NCBI RefSeq assembly: GCF_025465945.1
Contig: NZ_JANLNW010000074.1
Span: forward strand, 124,001-188,000
Direction: 5' to 3'
Source: Pseudomonas sp. 6D_7.1_Bac1
GTDB lineage: Bacteria > Pseudomonadota > Gammaproteobacteria > Pseudomonadales > Pseudomonadaceae
DNA: 64,000 nt
Below the pieces are notes generated by a model. That model did no database searches. It had not been told where the DNA came from and was given only the letters and a program-made list of their open reading frames with translations. The position numbers were made by a program, and so were the translations under genes. Below are positions 52,984-61,805 of this stretch, piece after piece (positions within the stretch are counted from its first letter, which is position 1; every line of letters starts with the position of its first letter).

Positions 52984-54642
52984 ATGTACGTATACGACGA
53001 GTACGATCAGCGGATCATCGAGGACCGCGTCAAGCAGTTCCGTGATCAGACCCGACGCTATCTGGCAGGCGAACTGAGCGAAGAAGAATTCCGCCCCCTG
53101 CGCCTGCAAAATGGCCTTTACATCCAGCGCTTCGCCCCGATGCTGCGGGTTGCCGTGCCTTATGGCCAACTGACTTCGCGCCAGGCGCGAATGATGGCCA
53201 GGATCGCCCGCGACTACGACAAGGGCTACGCCCACATCAGTACCCGGCAGAACGTACAGTTCAACTGGCCGGCGCTGGAAGACATTCCGGACATCCTGGC
53301 TGAGCTTGCGACCGTGCAGATGCACGCGATCCAGACCAGCGGCAACTGCCTGCGCAACGTCACCACCGATCAGTTCGCCGGTGTCGCTGCCGACGAGTTG
53401 ATCGACCCGCGTCCCTGGTGCGAAATCGTCCGTCAGTGGACGACCTTCCACCCGGAATTCGCCTACCTGCCGCGCAAGTTCAAGATCGCCATCAACGGCT
53501 CGACGTCGGACCGCGCAGCCATCGAAGTGCATGACATCGGCCTTGAGCCCGTGCACAACGCCGCAGGCGAACTGGGTTTCCGCGTGCTGGTCGGTGGCGG
53601 TCTCGGTCGTACGCCGGTCGTCGGCGCGTTCATCAATGAATTCCTGCCGTGGCAAGACCTGTTGAGCTACCTCGACGCCATCCTGCGTGTGTACAACCGC
53701 TATGGCCGTCGCGACAACAAGTACAAGGCGCGGATCAAGATTCTGGTCAAGGCCCTGACGCCTGAAGTCTTCGCGCAGAAAGTCGACGCGGAAATGGAAC
53801 ACCTTCGCGGTGGCCAGACCACGCTGACCGAAGCTGAAGTTCATCGCGTCTCCAAGCACTTCGTCGATCCGGACTACAAAGTCCTGAACGATCAGACGGC
53901 AGAACTGGCTGAACTCGACCAGCAACATCCAGGCTTTGCCCGCTGGCGCACCCGCAATACCCTGGCTCACAAGAAGCCGGGTTATGTGGCCGTGACCCTG
54001 TCGCTCAAGCCGACCGGCGTTGCGCCAGGCGACCTGACCGACAAGCAGCTCGATGGCGTTGCCGACCTGGCCGACCGCTACAGCTTTGGCCAGCTGCGCA
54101 CCTCCCACGAGCAGAACATCATTCTGGCTGACGTCGAGCAGAACCAATTGTTCGCCCTGTGGGGTGAATTGCGCGAGCAAGGTTTCGCTACGCCGAACAT
54201 CGGCCTGCTGACCGACATCATCTGCTGCCCGGGCGGCGACTTCTGCTCCCTGGCCAACGCCAAGTCGATCCCGATCGCCGAAGCCATCCAGCGTCGCTTC
54301 GACGACCTGGACTACCTGTTCGACATCGGCGAACTGGACCTGAACATCTCCGGCTGCATGAATGCCTGTGGTCACCACCACGTCGGCCACATCGGCATCC
54401 TCGGGGTGGACAAGAAAGGTGAAGAGTTCTACCAGGTCTCCCTCGGCGGCAGCGCCAGCCGTGACGCCAGTCTTGGCAAGATCCTCGGCCCGTCCTTCGC
54501 CCAGGACGACATGCCGGACGTGATCTCGAAGCTGATCGACGTGTACGTGGAACAACGTACCGAAGACGAGCGCTTCATCGACACCTATCAACGTATCGGC
54601 ATCGACCTCTTCAAGGAACGCGTCTATGCAGCGAATCATTAA
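52984..54642 (+). CDS. cysI: Sulfite reductase hemoprotein (nitrite/sulfite reductase, CysI-like)
   Basis: A 552-residue siroheme/[4Fe-4S] enzyme that reduces sulfite to sulfide. Two ferredoxin-like repeats are present; the cluster ligands lie in CCPGGDFC (near 414) and GCMNACGHHH (near 457). Length equals the Pseudomonas CysI. No CysJ flavoprotein is adjacent, so ferredoxin or another donor is likely. The true start is ATG 52984. The 292-bp leader has a possible TATACT -10 at 52820 and no clear -35, in keeping with an activator-dependent promoter such as one for CysB. Confidence 0.94.
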   Translation: MYVYDEYDQRIIEDRVKQFRDQTRRYLAGELSEEEFRPLRLQNGLYIQRFAPMLRVAVPYGQLTSRQARMMARIARDYDKGYAHISTRQNVQFNWPALEDIPDILAELATVQMHAIQTSGNCLRNVTTDQFAGVAADELIDPRPWCEIVRQWTTFHPEFAYLPRKFKIAINGSTSDRAAIEVHDIGLEPVHNAAGELGFRVLVGGGLGRTPVVGAFINEFLPWQDLLSYLDAILRVYNRYGRRDNKYKARIKILVKALTPEVFAQKVDAEMEHLRGGQTTLTEAEVHRVSKHFVDPDYKVLNDQTAELAELDQQHPGFARWRTRNTLAHKKPGYVAVTLSLKPTGVAPGDLTDKQLDGVADLADRYSFGQLRTSHEQNIILADVEQNQLFALWGELREQGFATPNIGLLTDIICCPGGDFCSLANAKSIPIAEAIQRRFDDLDYLFDIGELDLNISGCMNACGHHHVGHIGILGVDKKGEEFYQVSLGGSASRDASLGKILGPSFAQDDMPDVISKLIDVYVEQRTEDERFIDTYQRIGIDLFKERVYAANH

Positions 54643-55120
54643 GAACAACGAAGTTGTCGACGAAACCTGGCACTTGATGCCCAAGGACGCGACCCTCGAC
54701 GGTATTTCCAACTGCGACGACCTGATCGTGCCGCTGGCCCTGTGGCGTGATCACGCTCACGCCCTCAAGGCCCGCGATGGTGGTCTTGGCGTATGGCTGG
54801 ACGCCGATGAAGAAGCCGAAGAAATCGGTGATGACGTCGCGCACTTTCAGGTCATTGCCCTGAATTTCCCGGCTTTCACCGACGGGCGCAACTACTCCAA
54901 CGCCCGCCTGCTGCGTGACCGTTACGGTTACAAGGGTGAACTGCGAGCGATTGGCGATGTGCTGCGCGACCAGTTGTTCTACCTGCACCGCTGCGGTTTC
55001 GATGCTTATGCATTGCGCGCCGACAAAGACCCGTACGAAGCCCTGGAAAGCCTCAAGGACTTCTCGGTGACCTACCAGGCCGCCACCGACGAACCGCTGC
55101 CGCTGTTCCGTCGCCGTTGA
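54626..55120 (+). CDS. DUF934 oxidoreductase partner of CysI
   Basis: A 164-residue DUF934 protein (FPAFTDGRNYSNARLLRDRYGY). It overlaps the end of cysI by 17 bp, so translation is coupled. DUF934 genes accompany cysI in Pseudomonas and are thought to help the reductase; the role is inferred from context. A perfect hairpin terminator follows it. Confidence 0.92.
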   Translation: MQRIIKNNEVVDETWHLMPKDATLDGISNCDDLIVPLALWRDHAHALKARDGGLGVWLDADEEAEEIGDDVAHFQVIALNFPAFTDGRNYSNARLLRDRYGYKGELRAIGDVLRDQLFYLHRCGFDAYALRADKDPYEALESLKDFSVTYQAATDEPLPLFRRR

Positions 55121-55127
55121 CCCTCAT

Positions 55128-55156
55128 ACCTTGAACCCCGCAATGGGGTTCAAGGT
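55128..55156 (+). terminator. Intrinsic terminator after cysI-DUF934
   Basis: ACCTTGAACCCC and GGGGTTCAAGGT form a perfect 12-bp stem around a five-base loop, with a T run (CCATTTTT) soon after. The minus-strand LRR protein gene also ends here. Confidence 0.93.
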
Positions 55157-55165
55157 TGGCCATTT

Positions 55166-58100
55166 TTACAGCGCCTGCTCCGTGCCTATCGGAAACGGCC
55201 GCCCCATGGACACCCAGTCCCTGTGTAGCCGGGCACGATCTTCCAGCATTGTGAAAGTCGTAAACGGATTCTCGGCGTCGACCGCGGCAGTTTCGACATA
55301 CTGGCTCAACCAGCCCCACAACTCGTCCGATTCATCCACTTCGCGCAATAGTTGCCACACCCTCGCTTGCAGCTCCAGGTAATTGACCTGAAAATCCGCA
55401 GTCAGGCTCAACCCATCCATTACCCGTAAAAACCGAGTGCCCGAAGGCCTTGCGGCCAACCGCTGCCAGATCAATTGCCTGGCCTGCCGCGGCCCCTCTT
55501 CACCCTCGCGCAACCACACCACTGCGCTGCCATAATCGGGGCCCGGTGCACTCAACCACAGATTGATGCCCGTGCTCTCACGATGACTGACAAGGCGCAA
55601 CAGCGTGTCCTCGTCCGTAAGCGGATTCCCCCAGAGTTTTACGCGATCTCGAGCCACAGCCTGATTCAATACGGCCTGCGAGACCCGGGTGATCCGGTTG
55701 TCGCGTAAGTCCAGAGAGGTCAGGTACGGCGGGTCCATGATGCCGATCGGACACGTGGTGATCCGGGTGTTTCTCAGATTCAGCTGACGCAATTCTTTCA
55801 TCCCCAGCACCACCGGTGAGACACCCAAAGGGTTGTCACTCAGATCCAGTGTTTGCAGGTTGACCAGTTCGCTCAACTGCGAGGCGCTGTTCTCCCTGAA
55901 TGCCAGGAAAGTGGCTTTCAGGTTCAACGTGGTCAGATGGCTCAGTTGGGGGATCACAGGTGGCAAAACACTTTCCAGTTCCCCATCAGCGTTGGGCAGT
56001 CGCAGGTCAACACCCTCCAGACTCAAGGTTCGAAGATTTGGAAAACACTCGATAAAACCATTCAAACTCTCATGCTCGACCAGGTGCAAACCTCGCATCG
56101 ACAACTCGATAACCTCGTTGAACCGAACGTTCAGTGCGGGCAATCGGTGATAGTCCTCAAACTCCAGATCCAGCTTGAACCCTGCAAACGCCTCACCTGA
56201 ATAGAGGTGGTTGGCGTCCGGCGGGCGCTTTTGCCAGATAGCGATCAATTCGTCAGCGAGTTCAGCTCTGGTTTCACGCTCGTACTGCACCACGTGTTCA
56301 AGCAGACCAACGTTGTGTGCTGCGACTTGCATCGGGTTCAGCCCCTCTGCCTCTACGTCGCCCACGGCGAGAAAATCGATATCCATGTCATCGGCGTCGT
56401 GCACCGCCTGATTGATCCAGCGGGTCAAATCCGTATGGAGTTGCAGGGCCTGGAGCCTCAATCCGTCTAGGTGCGTCTGAGCACCGGCGCCCGCGCGTTG
56501 CAGCAACTCGTCGGCTTGAGCATCCGAGAAGTCAGGGTAGAGTTCCTTGACCTGCAGCCTCATTGCTTCGTGCGTCAGCGCTTCACCCTGCAGCGTCACC
56601 GGGAAACCGCCGCCACGTAATCCTCCTGCTTCAAAGGGTAGCCCCGAGTCCATCCTGTCCAGCCCCAGCATCAGCTCGGAACGTGACAATGCCCGATCGG
56701 CGAGGCTGAGCCGCAGCTCACTGGCTTGCTCCACAGACTGCAATGGCAGCGCCGAACGCTCCGCCTCGGACAAAAGACCGAGAAGCGCGTCATAAAAGTC
56801 GGTGCCCTCGCCGGACTGAACGGACGCATCGAAGCGCCGGTAGCGGTCACCTGTCTTGATCAGACGACGACAATCGGGTGCATCGAACGGACCGCAACGA
56901 TCCACAACCCGACCACTGATCGAACGGTCGAGCACCTCGATTCGAAGGCCTTTCGGCCAACCGGGCAGGCGCTCAAGTGAGTGCAACGCCAGTGTGTCCG
57001 ATTCAGGATTGACCCTCGTGCGAAGATAAAGGCCTTCATAGGCCCGGTTGAGCCGCACATGTTGTTGATACTGACGGGCCTTGCTGTCCAGGCGCTTGAA
57101 CACATTTGCGGCTTCAACAACATCGGGCGGCACCATGAAGTCCACACCATACCTGTCGAGCATTTGCTCCACGACACTTTTGGGCAAGCCAGGGTATTGC
57201 TGTTGGAACAACCGAACCCATTCATGCTCCGAGTGCTGGAGCGCCTGGTAACGGCTATTGAACAGTTCGGCTCGCTTTGCCAGCGCGGTGTCACTGTTCG
57301 ACGTGGCAAGAGCATGCTCAAGATCCTGATCGATCCTGAAACGACTGATGGTGTCGGCCAGCAACGGAGACGGTGCCCGCTGCCCCACGTGTATCAGGCG
57401 TAATACGTCATCGTCCACCGCACTGACATGAGCGATCTGGGTCAGTACCTCATCGCTGAATGCCTGGACACTGGGTCCGATCCCTCGCATCAGCGCTGCC
57501 CGATCGGCACTCGGGGCGGGAGGTGCGACATCTCGGGTCACGAACGGGCGCTCGCCAGGCGAGGGCTCCTCGGTGACCACGGACACAAGGTCCGGCTCTG
57601 ACCCGGCAACGGCAACGTGTTCTTCAGTCTTGATGGCGGCACCCGCTGCGACCAGTGGCAAGGCGTTGAGCAAGCCGAATACGATGCGTGTGATACCTTC
57701 CGAGCGCTCATCAGGAGTCTTGCCATCAACCGCCTGAGCCAGCCCATAACCGGCATCAATCAGTCCGGCCAACGCCAATAAACCTTCGCCCCCCGGCACG
57801 AACAACGCCAAGGGACCAAATTTGTTGATCCATTGCACAACGGGCTCGACCACCGCACTCAAATCGTCCCGATTGACCTGGGCATCGTCACGAATGATTT
57901 CGATACTGGCCTGGGCCGCTTGCTTCATCACCAGTACCCACTGGGCGAAGGGGTCGGTTGGCGTCGAAGACACCTCGAAGTAAACGTAATCGGCAGGATC
58001 CCAGTAACCATCATCGTTGAAGAAACCATGGCCTTTCTTCAGGTGGTGTTGCCGGGGGTAAATCGCCATGCCGTCCAGCGCGGTCAACACGCCGGCGTGG

Positions 58101-59092
58101 AACGTACCATCCTGCCGATCATCGTCGGAAAAATGCGCTGCCAGTGCCTCTTTCCTGGCAATGTCCCTGCCCACCTCGACCACCCACCTGTGCAACGCCT
58201 TGTGATCGGAAAACTCGTGGAAGGGAGAAGAATTTCCCGGGATATAAAGCAGAATCCGCTCACTGGCTTTCTCCCGAAAGCTCCAGATATCGCTCGATAC
58301 ATAACGGTAAATGACCAGACGCGAGGCCTCTATGGAAGACTCGATTGTCGCCCAGGCCTGCCATTGCTCAGCCGTCAGTTGCTCCCACGCTTGCTGCGCA
58401 TCGAACCCGGCAGCCCGCAGTGCCAATGTGAGTCCGTCGCGCGTCAGGCTGTTTTCCTGATGTTGCAGATATGCCGCCATGACAAACGCTGTCTTGACCG
58501 AGGTGCGCAGCGGATAGCCTTGCGGCTCAAGACAGACCTCATCGGAAGGCCAGGCAGCATGCACATAAGCGGTGTATTTGTCCTTGAACTCCAGCTCCCA
58601 TACCCACTGCTTGAATTCAGCGGGCTGCAGTTTTAGCTGAGTGCTCGGACCGTAGAGCTGAGGGATGGTCTGACGGTAGATGCCCTCGTAGTCCCGGAAC
58701 CCACCGTCAGGGTTGATCGACTGATCTATCTCGACGATTCGGACTTGCGGGCCCACAGCAGGAGGTGTGTACAGGCCAAATGCCGTTTCCCCGAAACGAC
58801 CGGCGCCCACGGTCTGATAGTTGGACAGTAAGGCCTGTACCAGGCTTTGCGATTTTCTGACTCGACCCTGTTGCACACCCTGTTGCGCGGGGTAGCCATA
58901 GAAATCGTAATTGAGATCGACCAGTCGAGCGGCCAACGGGGCCGATCCCCAACGCTCCTCGATCAGCTTCGCGGCATATTGGCTCGGGGTTGAAGGCAAT
59001 ACGGTGTCCAATGCCAGGCTCGACAGTGCCTGTCTGTTCTGAGCTGGTAATTGGCCAATGGCAGGGTGGTGTTGACTCTCTAGCTCCATCAT
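55166..59092 (-). CDS. Large dermonecrotic-toxin-like leucine-rich-repeat protein
   Basis: A 1308-residue protein resembling the Pseudomonas LRR proteins with dermonecrotic-toxin-like N-terminal domains. The first about 450 residues (AARLVDLNYDFYGYPAQQG, RYVSSDIWSFREKASERILL) look like this toxin-domain family. Hydrophobic stretches near 430-500 may be membrane-active. Seven or so LRRs lie at about 970-1180 (LTTLNLKATFL, LQTLDLSDNPL, LRQLNLRNTRI). The tail shows RFLRVMDGLSLTADFQVNY, like the start of NEL ubiquitin ligases, but no cysteine follows the LRR, so the NEL CxD centre is absent. ATG 59092 has AAGGA upstream. No signal peptide or adjacent secretion gene is seen. Confidence 0.75.
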   Translation of the reverse strand: MMELESQHHPAIGQLPAQNRQALSSLALDTVLPSTPSQYAAKLIEERWGSAPLAARLVDLNYDFYGYPAQQGVQQGRVRKSQSLVQALLSNYQTVGAGRFGETAFGLYTPPAVGPQVRIVEIDQSINPDGGFRDYEGIYRQTIPQLYGPSTQLKLQPAEFKQWVWELEFKDKYTAYVHAAWPSDEVCLEPQGYPLRTSVKTAFVMAAYLQHQENSLTRDGLTLALRAAGFDAQQAWEQLTAEQWQAWATIESSIEASRLVIYRYVSSDIWSFREKASERILLYIPGNSSPFHEFSDHKALHRWVVEVGRDIARKEALAAHFSDDDRQDGTFHAGVLTALDGMAIYPRQHHLKKGHGFFNDDGYWDPADYVYFEVSSTPTDPFAQWVLVMKQAAQASIEIIRDDAQVNRDDLSAVVEPVVQWINKFGPLALFVPGGEGLLALAGLIDAGYGLAQAVDGKTPDERSEGITRIVFGLLNALPLVAAGAAIKTEEHVAVAGSEPDLVSVVTEEPSPGERPFVTRDVAPPAPSADRAALMRGIGPSVQAFSDEVLTQIAHVSAVDDDVLRLIHVGQRAPSPLLADTISRFRIDQDLEHALATSNSDTALAKRAELFNSRYQALQHSEHEWVRLFQQQYPGLPKSVVEQMLDRYGVDFMVPPDVVEAANVFKRLDSKARQYQQHVRLNRAYEGLYLRTRVNPESDTLALHSLERLPGWPKGLRIEVLDRSISGRVVDRCGPFDAPDCRRLIKTGDRYRRFDASVQSGEGTDFYDALLGLLSEAERSALPLQSVEQASELRLSLADRALSRSELMLGLDRMDSGLPFEAGGLRGGGFPVTLQGEALTHEAMRLQVKELYPDFSDAQADELLQRAGAGAQTHLDGLRLQALQLHTDLTRWINQAVHDADDMDIDFLAVGDVEAEGLNPMQVAAHNVGLLEHVVQYERETRAELADELIAIWQKRPPDANHLYSGEAFAGFKLDLEFEDYHRLPALNVRFNEVIELSMRGLHLVEHESLNGFIECFPNLRTLSLEGVDLRLPNADGELESVLPPVIPQLSHLTTLNLKATFLAFRENSASQLSELVNLQTLDLSDNPLGVSPVVLGMKELRQLNLRNTRITTCPIGIMDPPYLTSLDLRDNRITRVSQAVLNQAVARDRVKLWGNPLTDEDTLLRLVSHRESTGINLWLSAPGPDYGSAVVWLREGEEGPRQARQLIWQRLAARPSGTRFLRVMDGLSLTADFQVNYLELQARVWQLLREVDESDELWGWLSQYVETAAVDAENPFTTFTMLEDRARLHRDWVSMGRPFPIGTEQAL

Positions 59093-59304
59093 TTGCAATC
59101 CTTTGCAGTTGACTTGGGAGTTGAAAGCTTATGCGCCGCCTGCCGAAACAAAAGCAGGAAATGTCTTCAATCCGGCTGGAAAACGCGACAGTCTGAAAAG
59201 AGCTCAAATGCAGATAACAAACGCCAGCACGACGGACCTATACGGCGCCGAGCATTGCACTCGACGCCACGATAACCGGCTCGCCTTGGAGAGTTCCCTG
59301 CTCC

Positions 59305-60327
59305 TTACCAGAATCGTTGTTGGGTCAAGCGACTCCACCAGGTCAACAAGACGCGGTCAATCGAACCGCTGGCTGCCAGGCCGACGCGTTCTTGCAGGCT
59401 CTTGCGCTCGGCATAATGCAGGTGAAACAGCTCTGCGCCCTTGGCACGTTCGGCGAGGTATTCATCGCTGGTTTTCAGTTCATCGACCAGTCTTTTTTCC
59501 AGCGCTGCAACGCCCAACCAGACTTCACCGGTTGCCACTTCATTGATGGCCAATTGCGGGCGGTAGCGTGAGACGAAGTTCTTGAACAGTTCGTGAGTCA
59601 CATCCAGGTCTTCCTGGAACTTCTCCCGGCCCTTCTCGGTGTTTTCGCCAAACACGGTCAGGGTGCGCTTGTACTCACCAGCCGTCAGGACTTCAAAGTC
59701 GATGTCGTGCTTTTTCAGCAGACGATTGACGTTAGGCAACTGCGCCACCACCCCGATCGAACCCAGAATGGCAAACGGCGCGCTGATGATCTTCTCGCCG
59801 ATGCACGCCATCATGTAGCCGCCGCTGGCCGCGACCTTGTCGATGCACACGGTCAATGGCACACCGGCCTGACGAATACGCGCCAGTTGCGAAGACGCCA
59901 GACCGTAGCTGTGAACCATGCCTCCGCCGCTTTCCAGCCGCAGCACGACTTCGTCCTTGGGCGTGGCCAGGGACAAGAGTGCGGTAATTTCGTGACGCAG
60001 GCTTTCAGTCGCCGAAGCCCTGATGTCGCCGTCGAAATCCAGCACGAACACCCGGGGTTTGGATTCCGGTTTTTTCTTCTGCTTTTTCTCGGACTTGGCT
60101 TCGGATTTACGCAAGGCCTTGAGCTGATCCTTGTCGAGCAGTGTCTGCTCCAGGCGCTCACGCAGTTCCTTGTAGAAATCATTGAGTTTACTGACCTGCA
60201 ACTGGCCCGCGAACTTGCGCCGGCCTTTACTGCGCAGCGCCGCAAAGCTGGCCAGGACCACCAGAATGGCGACCACCAGGGTAACGGTTTTAGCCAGAAA
60301 ACTTGCGTACTCGGCAAGAAAATCCAC
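59305..60327 (-). CDS. sohB: Inner-membrane-anchored S49 peptidase SohB
   Basis: A 340-residue signal-peptide-peptidase-family serine protease. An N-terminal membrane anchor is followed by a basic linker, then the catalytic domain with Ser in DKVAASGGYMMAC (near 166) and Lys in TAGEYKRTL (near 218). The start is GTG at 60327 with AAGGAG six bases upstream; an overlapping ATG is out of frame. It faces the periplasm and degrades signal peptides or misfolded proteins. Confidence 0.93.
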   Translation of the reverse strand: MDFLAEYASFLAKTVTLVVAILVVLASFAALRSKGRRKFAGQLQVSKLNDFYKELRERLEQTLLDKDQLKALRKSEAKSEKKQKKKPESKPRVFVLDFDGDIRASATESLRHEITALLSLATPKDEVVLRLESGGGMVHSYGLASSQLARIRQAGVPLTVCIDKVAASGGYMMACIGEKIISAPFAILGSIGVVAQLPNVNRLLKKHDIDFEVLTAGEYKRTLTVFGENTEKGREKFQEDLDVTHELFKNFVSRYRPQLAINEVATGEVWLGVAALEKRLVDELKTSDEYLAERAKGAELFHLHYAERKSLQERVGLAASGSIDRVLLTWWSRLTQQRFW

Positions 60328-60532
60328 ATTGACTCCTTAACGACAGTGCGCCGCTGAACACACAGGCGCGGATACCTCCAGCATACCCATGCGACCGCGT
60401 TGCGGCCAGCCGTGAAACCTTCTGTAACGGGGCTCCAACGAGCATTTCAAACAAGCGTATGTTTTTTCATTGACAGCTCACCGGCATCCTCATAACCTCG
60501 CAAAACCTTCAGCGCACCGGGATGACGCGGAC

Positions 60533-61243
60533 GTGGGCAGCATCTATTTGATTCGACATGGCCAGGCCTCTTTCGGTGCAGACGACTACGACGTACTGTC
60601 GCCGACCGGTATTCGTCAGGCAGAAGTGCTCGGCAGTCACCTGGCTGAACTGGGGTTGAGTTTCGACCGCTGCCTGTCGGGCGATCTGCGCCGCCAGCAA
60701 CACACCGCCAACAGCGCCCTGGCGCAATTCGGCGCTGTCGGCCTGCCGGTGCCGCCCCTGGAAATCGATTCGGCTTTCAACGAGTTCGACGCCGACGCGG
60801 TAATCCGCGCACTGCTTCCCGACCTGTTGCCCGAAGAGCCTGAAGCCCTGCACATCCTGCGCAACGCTGCACAGAATCGCGGCGAATTTCAGCGAATCTT
60901 TGCCCGGATCATAGAACGCTGGCTGGCCGGTACGTACGACCCACCGGGCCTGGAAAGCTGGCTCGGCTTCGTCGAGCGGGTCCAGGCCGGCTTGCAACGG
61001 ATTCTCGAACAGGCCGACAACACCCAGAAAATCGCCGTGTTCACCTCCGGCGGGACCATCACTGCCCTACTCCACCTGATTACTCAAATGCCGGCCAGAC
61101 AGGCGTTTGAACTGAATTGGCAAATCGTCAACACCTCGCTCAACCAACTGAAGTTCCGTGGTCGCGAGGTGGCGCTGGCTTCCTTCAACAGTCATGCACA
61201 TTTGCAACTGCTGAAGGCCCCGGAACTCATCACTTTCCGTTGA
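60533..61243 (+). CDS. Histidine phosphatase family protein
   Basis: A 236-residue phosphoglycerate-mutase-fold protein with the phosphohistidine motif LIRHGQASFG at residues about 6-15 and a second His in FTSGGTITALLHLI. The likely start is GTG at 60533, placing RHG as in family members; an earlier TTG is unlikely. Substrate unknown. It is 50 bp upstream of the SCP2 gene and probably co-transcribed with it. Confidence 0.87.
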   Translation: MGSIYLIRHGQASFGADDYDVLSPTGIRQAEVLGSHLAELGLSFDRCLSGDLRRQQHTANSALAQFGAVGLPVPPLEIDSAFNEFDADAVIRALLPDLLPEEPEALHILRNAAQNRGEFQRIFARIIERWLAGTYDPPGLESWLGFVERVQAGLQRILEQADNTQKIAVFTSGGTITALLHLITQMPARQAFELNWQIVNTSLNQLKFRGREVALASFNSHAHLQLLKAPELITFR

Positions 61244-61293
61244 GTCCGGATCACTGTGACCCTTGTTGTAACACTTCATGAAAGGATCGAACC

Positions 61294-61608
61294 ATGACCT
61301 CCGTAGCTGACGCCGTACAAGCAATGAAAGCCAAGTTCAACCCAGCCGCTGCTGCCGGTCTGGACCTGGTTTTCGGTTTCCGCATCGACGAAGACAAAAA
61401 CTTCTCGCTGATCGTCAAAGACAGCACTTGCGAGCTGCAAGAAGGCGAAAATCCGGACGCTCAAGTGACGCTGGTCATGGACGGCGAAACCCTGGAAGGC
61501 ATCGTCGACGGTTCGACCGACGGCATGCAAGCGTTCATGGGCGGCAAACTGCGCGCTGAAGGCGACATGATGCTGGCCATGAAACTGTCCGAGCTGTTCC
61601 CGAGCTAA
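61294..61608 (+). CDS. SCP2 sterol-binding domain protein
   Basis: A 104-residue single-domain protein of the sterol carrier protein 2 fold (FGFRIDEDKNFSLIVKDST, AFMGGKLRAEGDMMLAMKL). Bacterial members bind acyl chains or fatty acyl-CoA. ATG at 61294 follows GAAAGG. It is the last gene before a terminator hairpin. Confidence 0.93.
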   Translation: MTSVADAVQAMKAKFNPAAAAGLDLVFGFRIDEDKNFSLIVKDSTCELQEGENPDAQVTLVMDGETLEGIVDGSTDGMQAFMGGKLRAEGDMMLAMKLSELFPS

Positions 61609-61614
61609 GACGGC

Positions 61615-61674
61615 GGCTCCCAACCTCGGGAGCCCCTCTGGCTACACACGAATCCCGCCTTTATGGCGGGATTC
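61615..61674 (+). terminator. Tandem hairpin terminator after the SCP2 gene
   Basis: GGCTCCC/GGGAGCC (61615-61634) and then GAATCCCGCC/GGCGGGATTC (61650-61674) with a short T-rich tail form two hairpins; the second is a typical intrinsic terminator. Confidence 0.8.
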
Positions 61675-61805
61675 GTCGTTTCTGCCGGTCGTAAATCTAC
61701 CTGCCCGACGCATCGACCTCGAATTTGCCGTCTATATTCTTTGCTGGCCGTGCGAGTCACGCACCCGGCGGCTCGCTCGACCGAATACCTGCGGAGAACA
61801 GCGCC

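Noticed and set aside
55166..55700. NEL-type E3 ubiquitin ligase domain
   Set aside because: No Cys is encoded after the LRR region, so the catalytic CxD motif is absent; only partial resemblance is kept as a finding.
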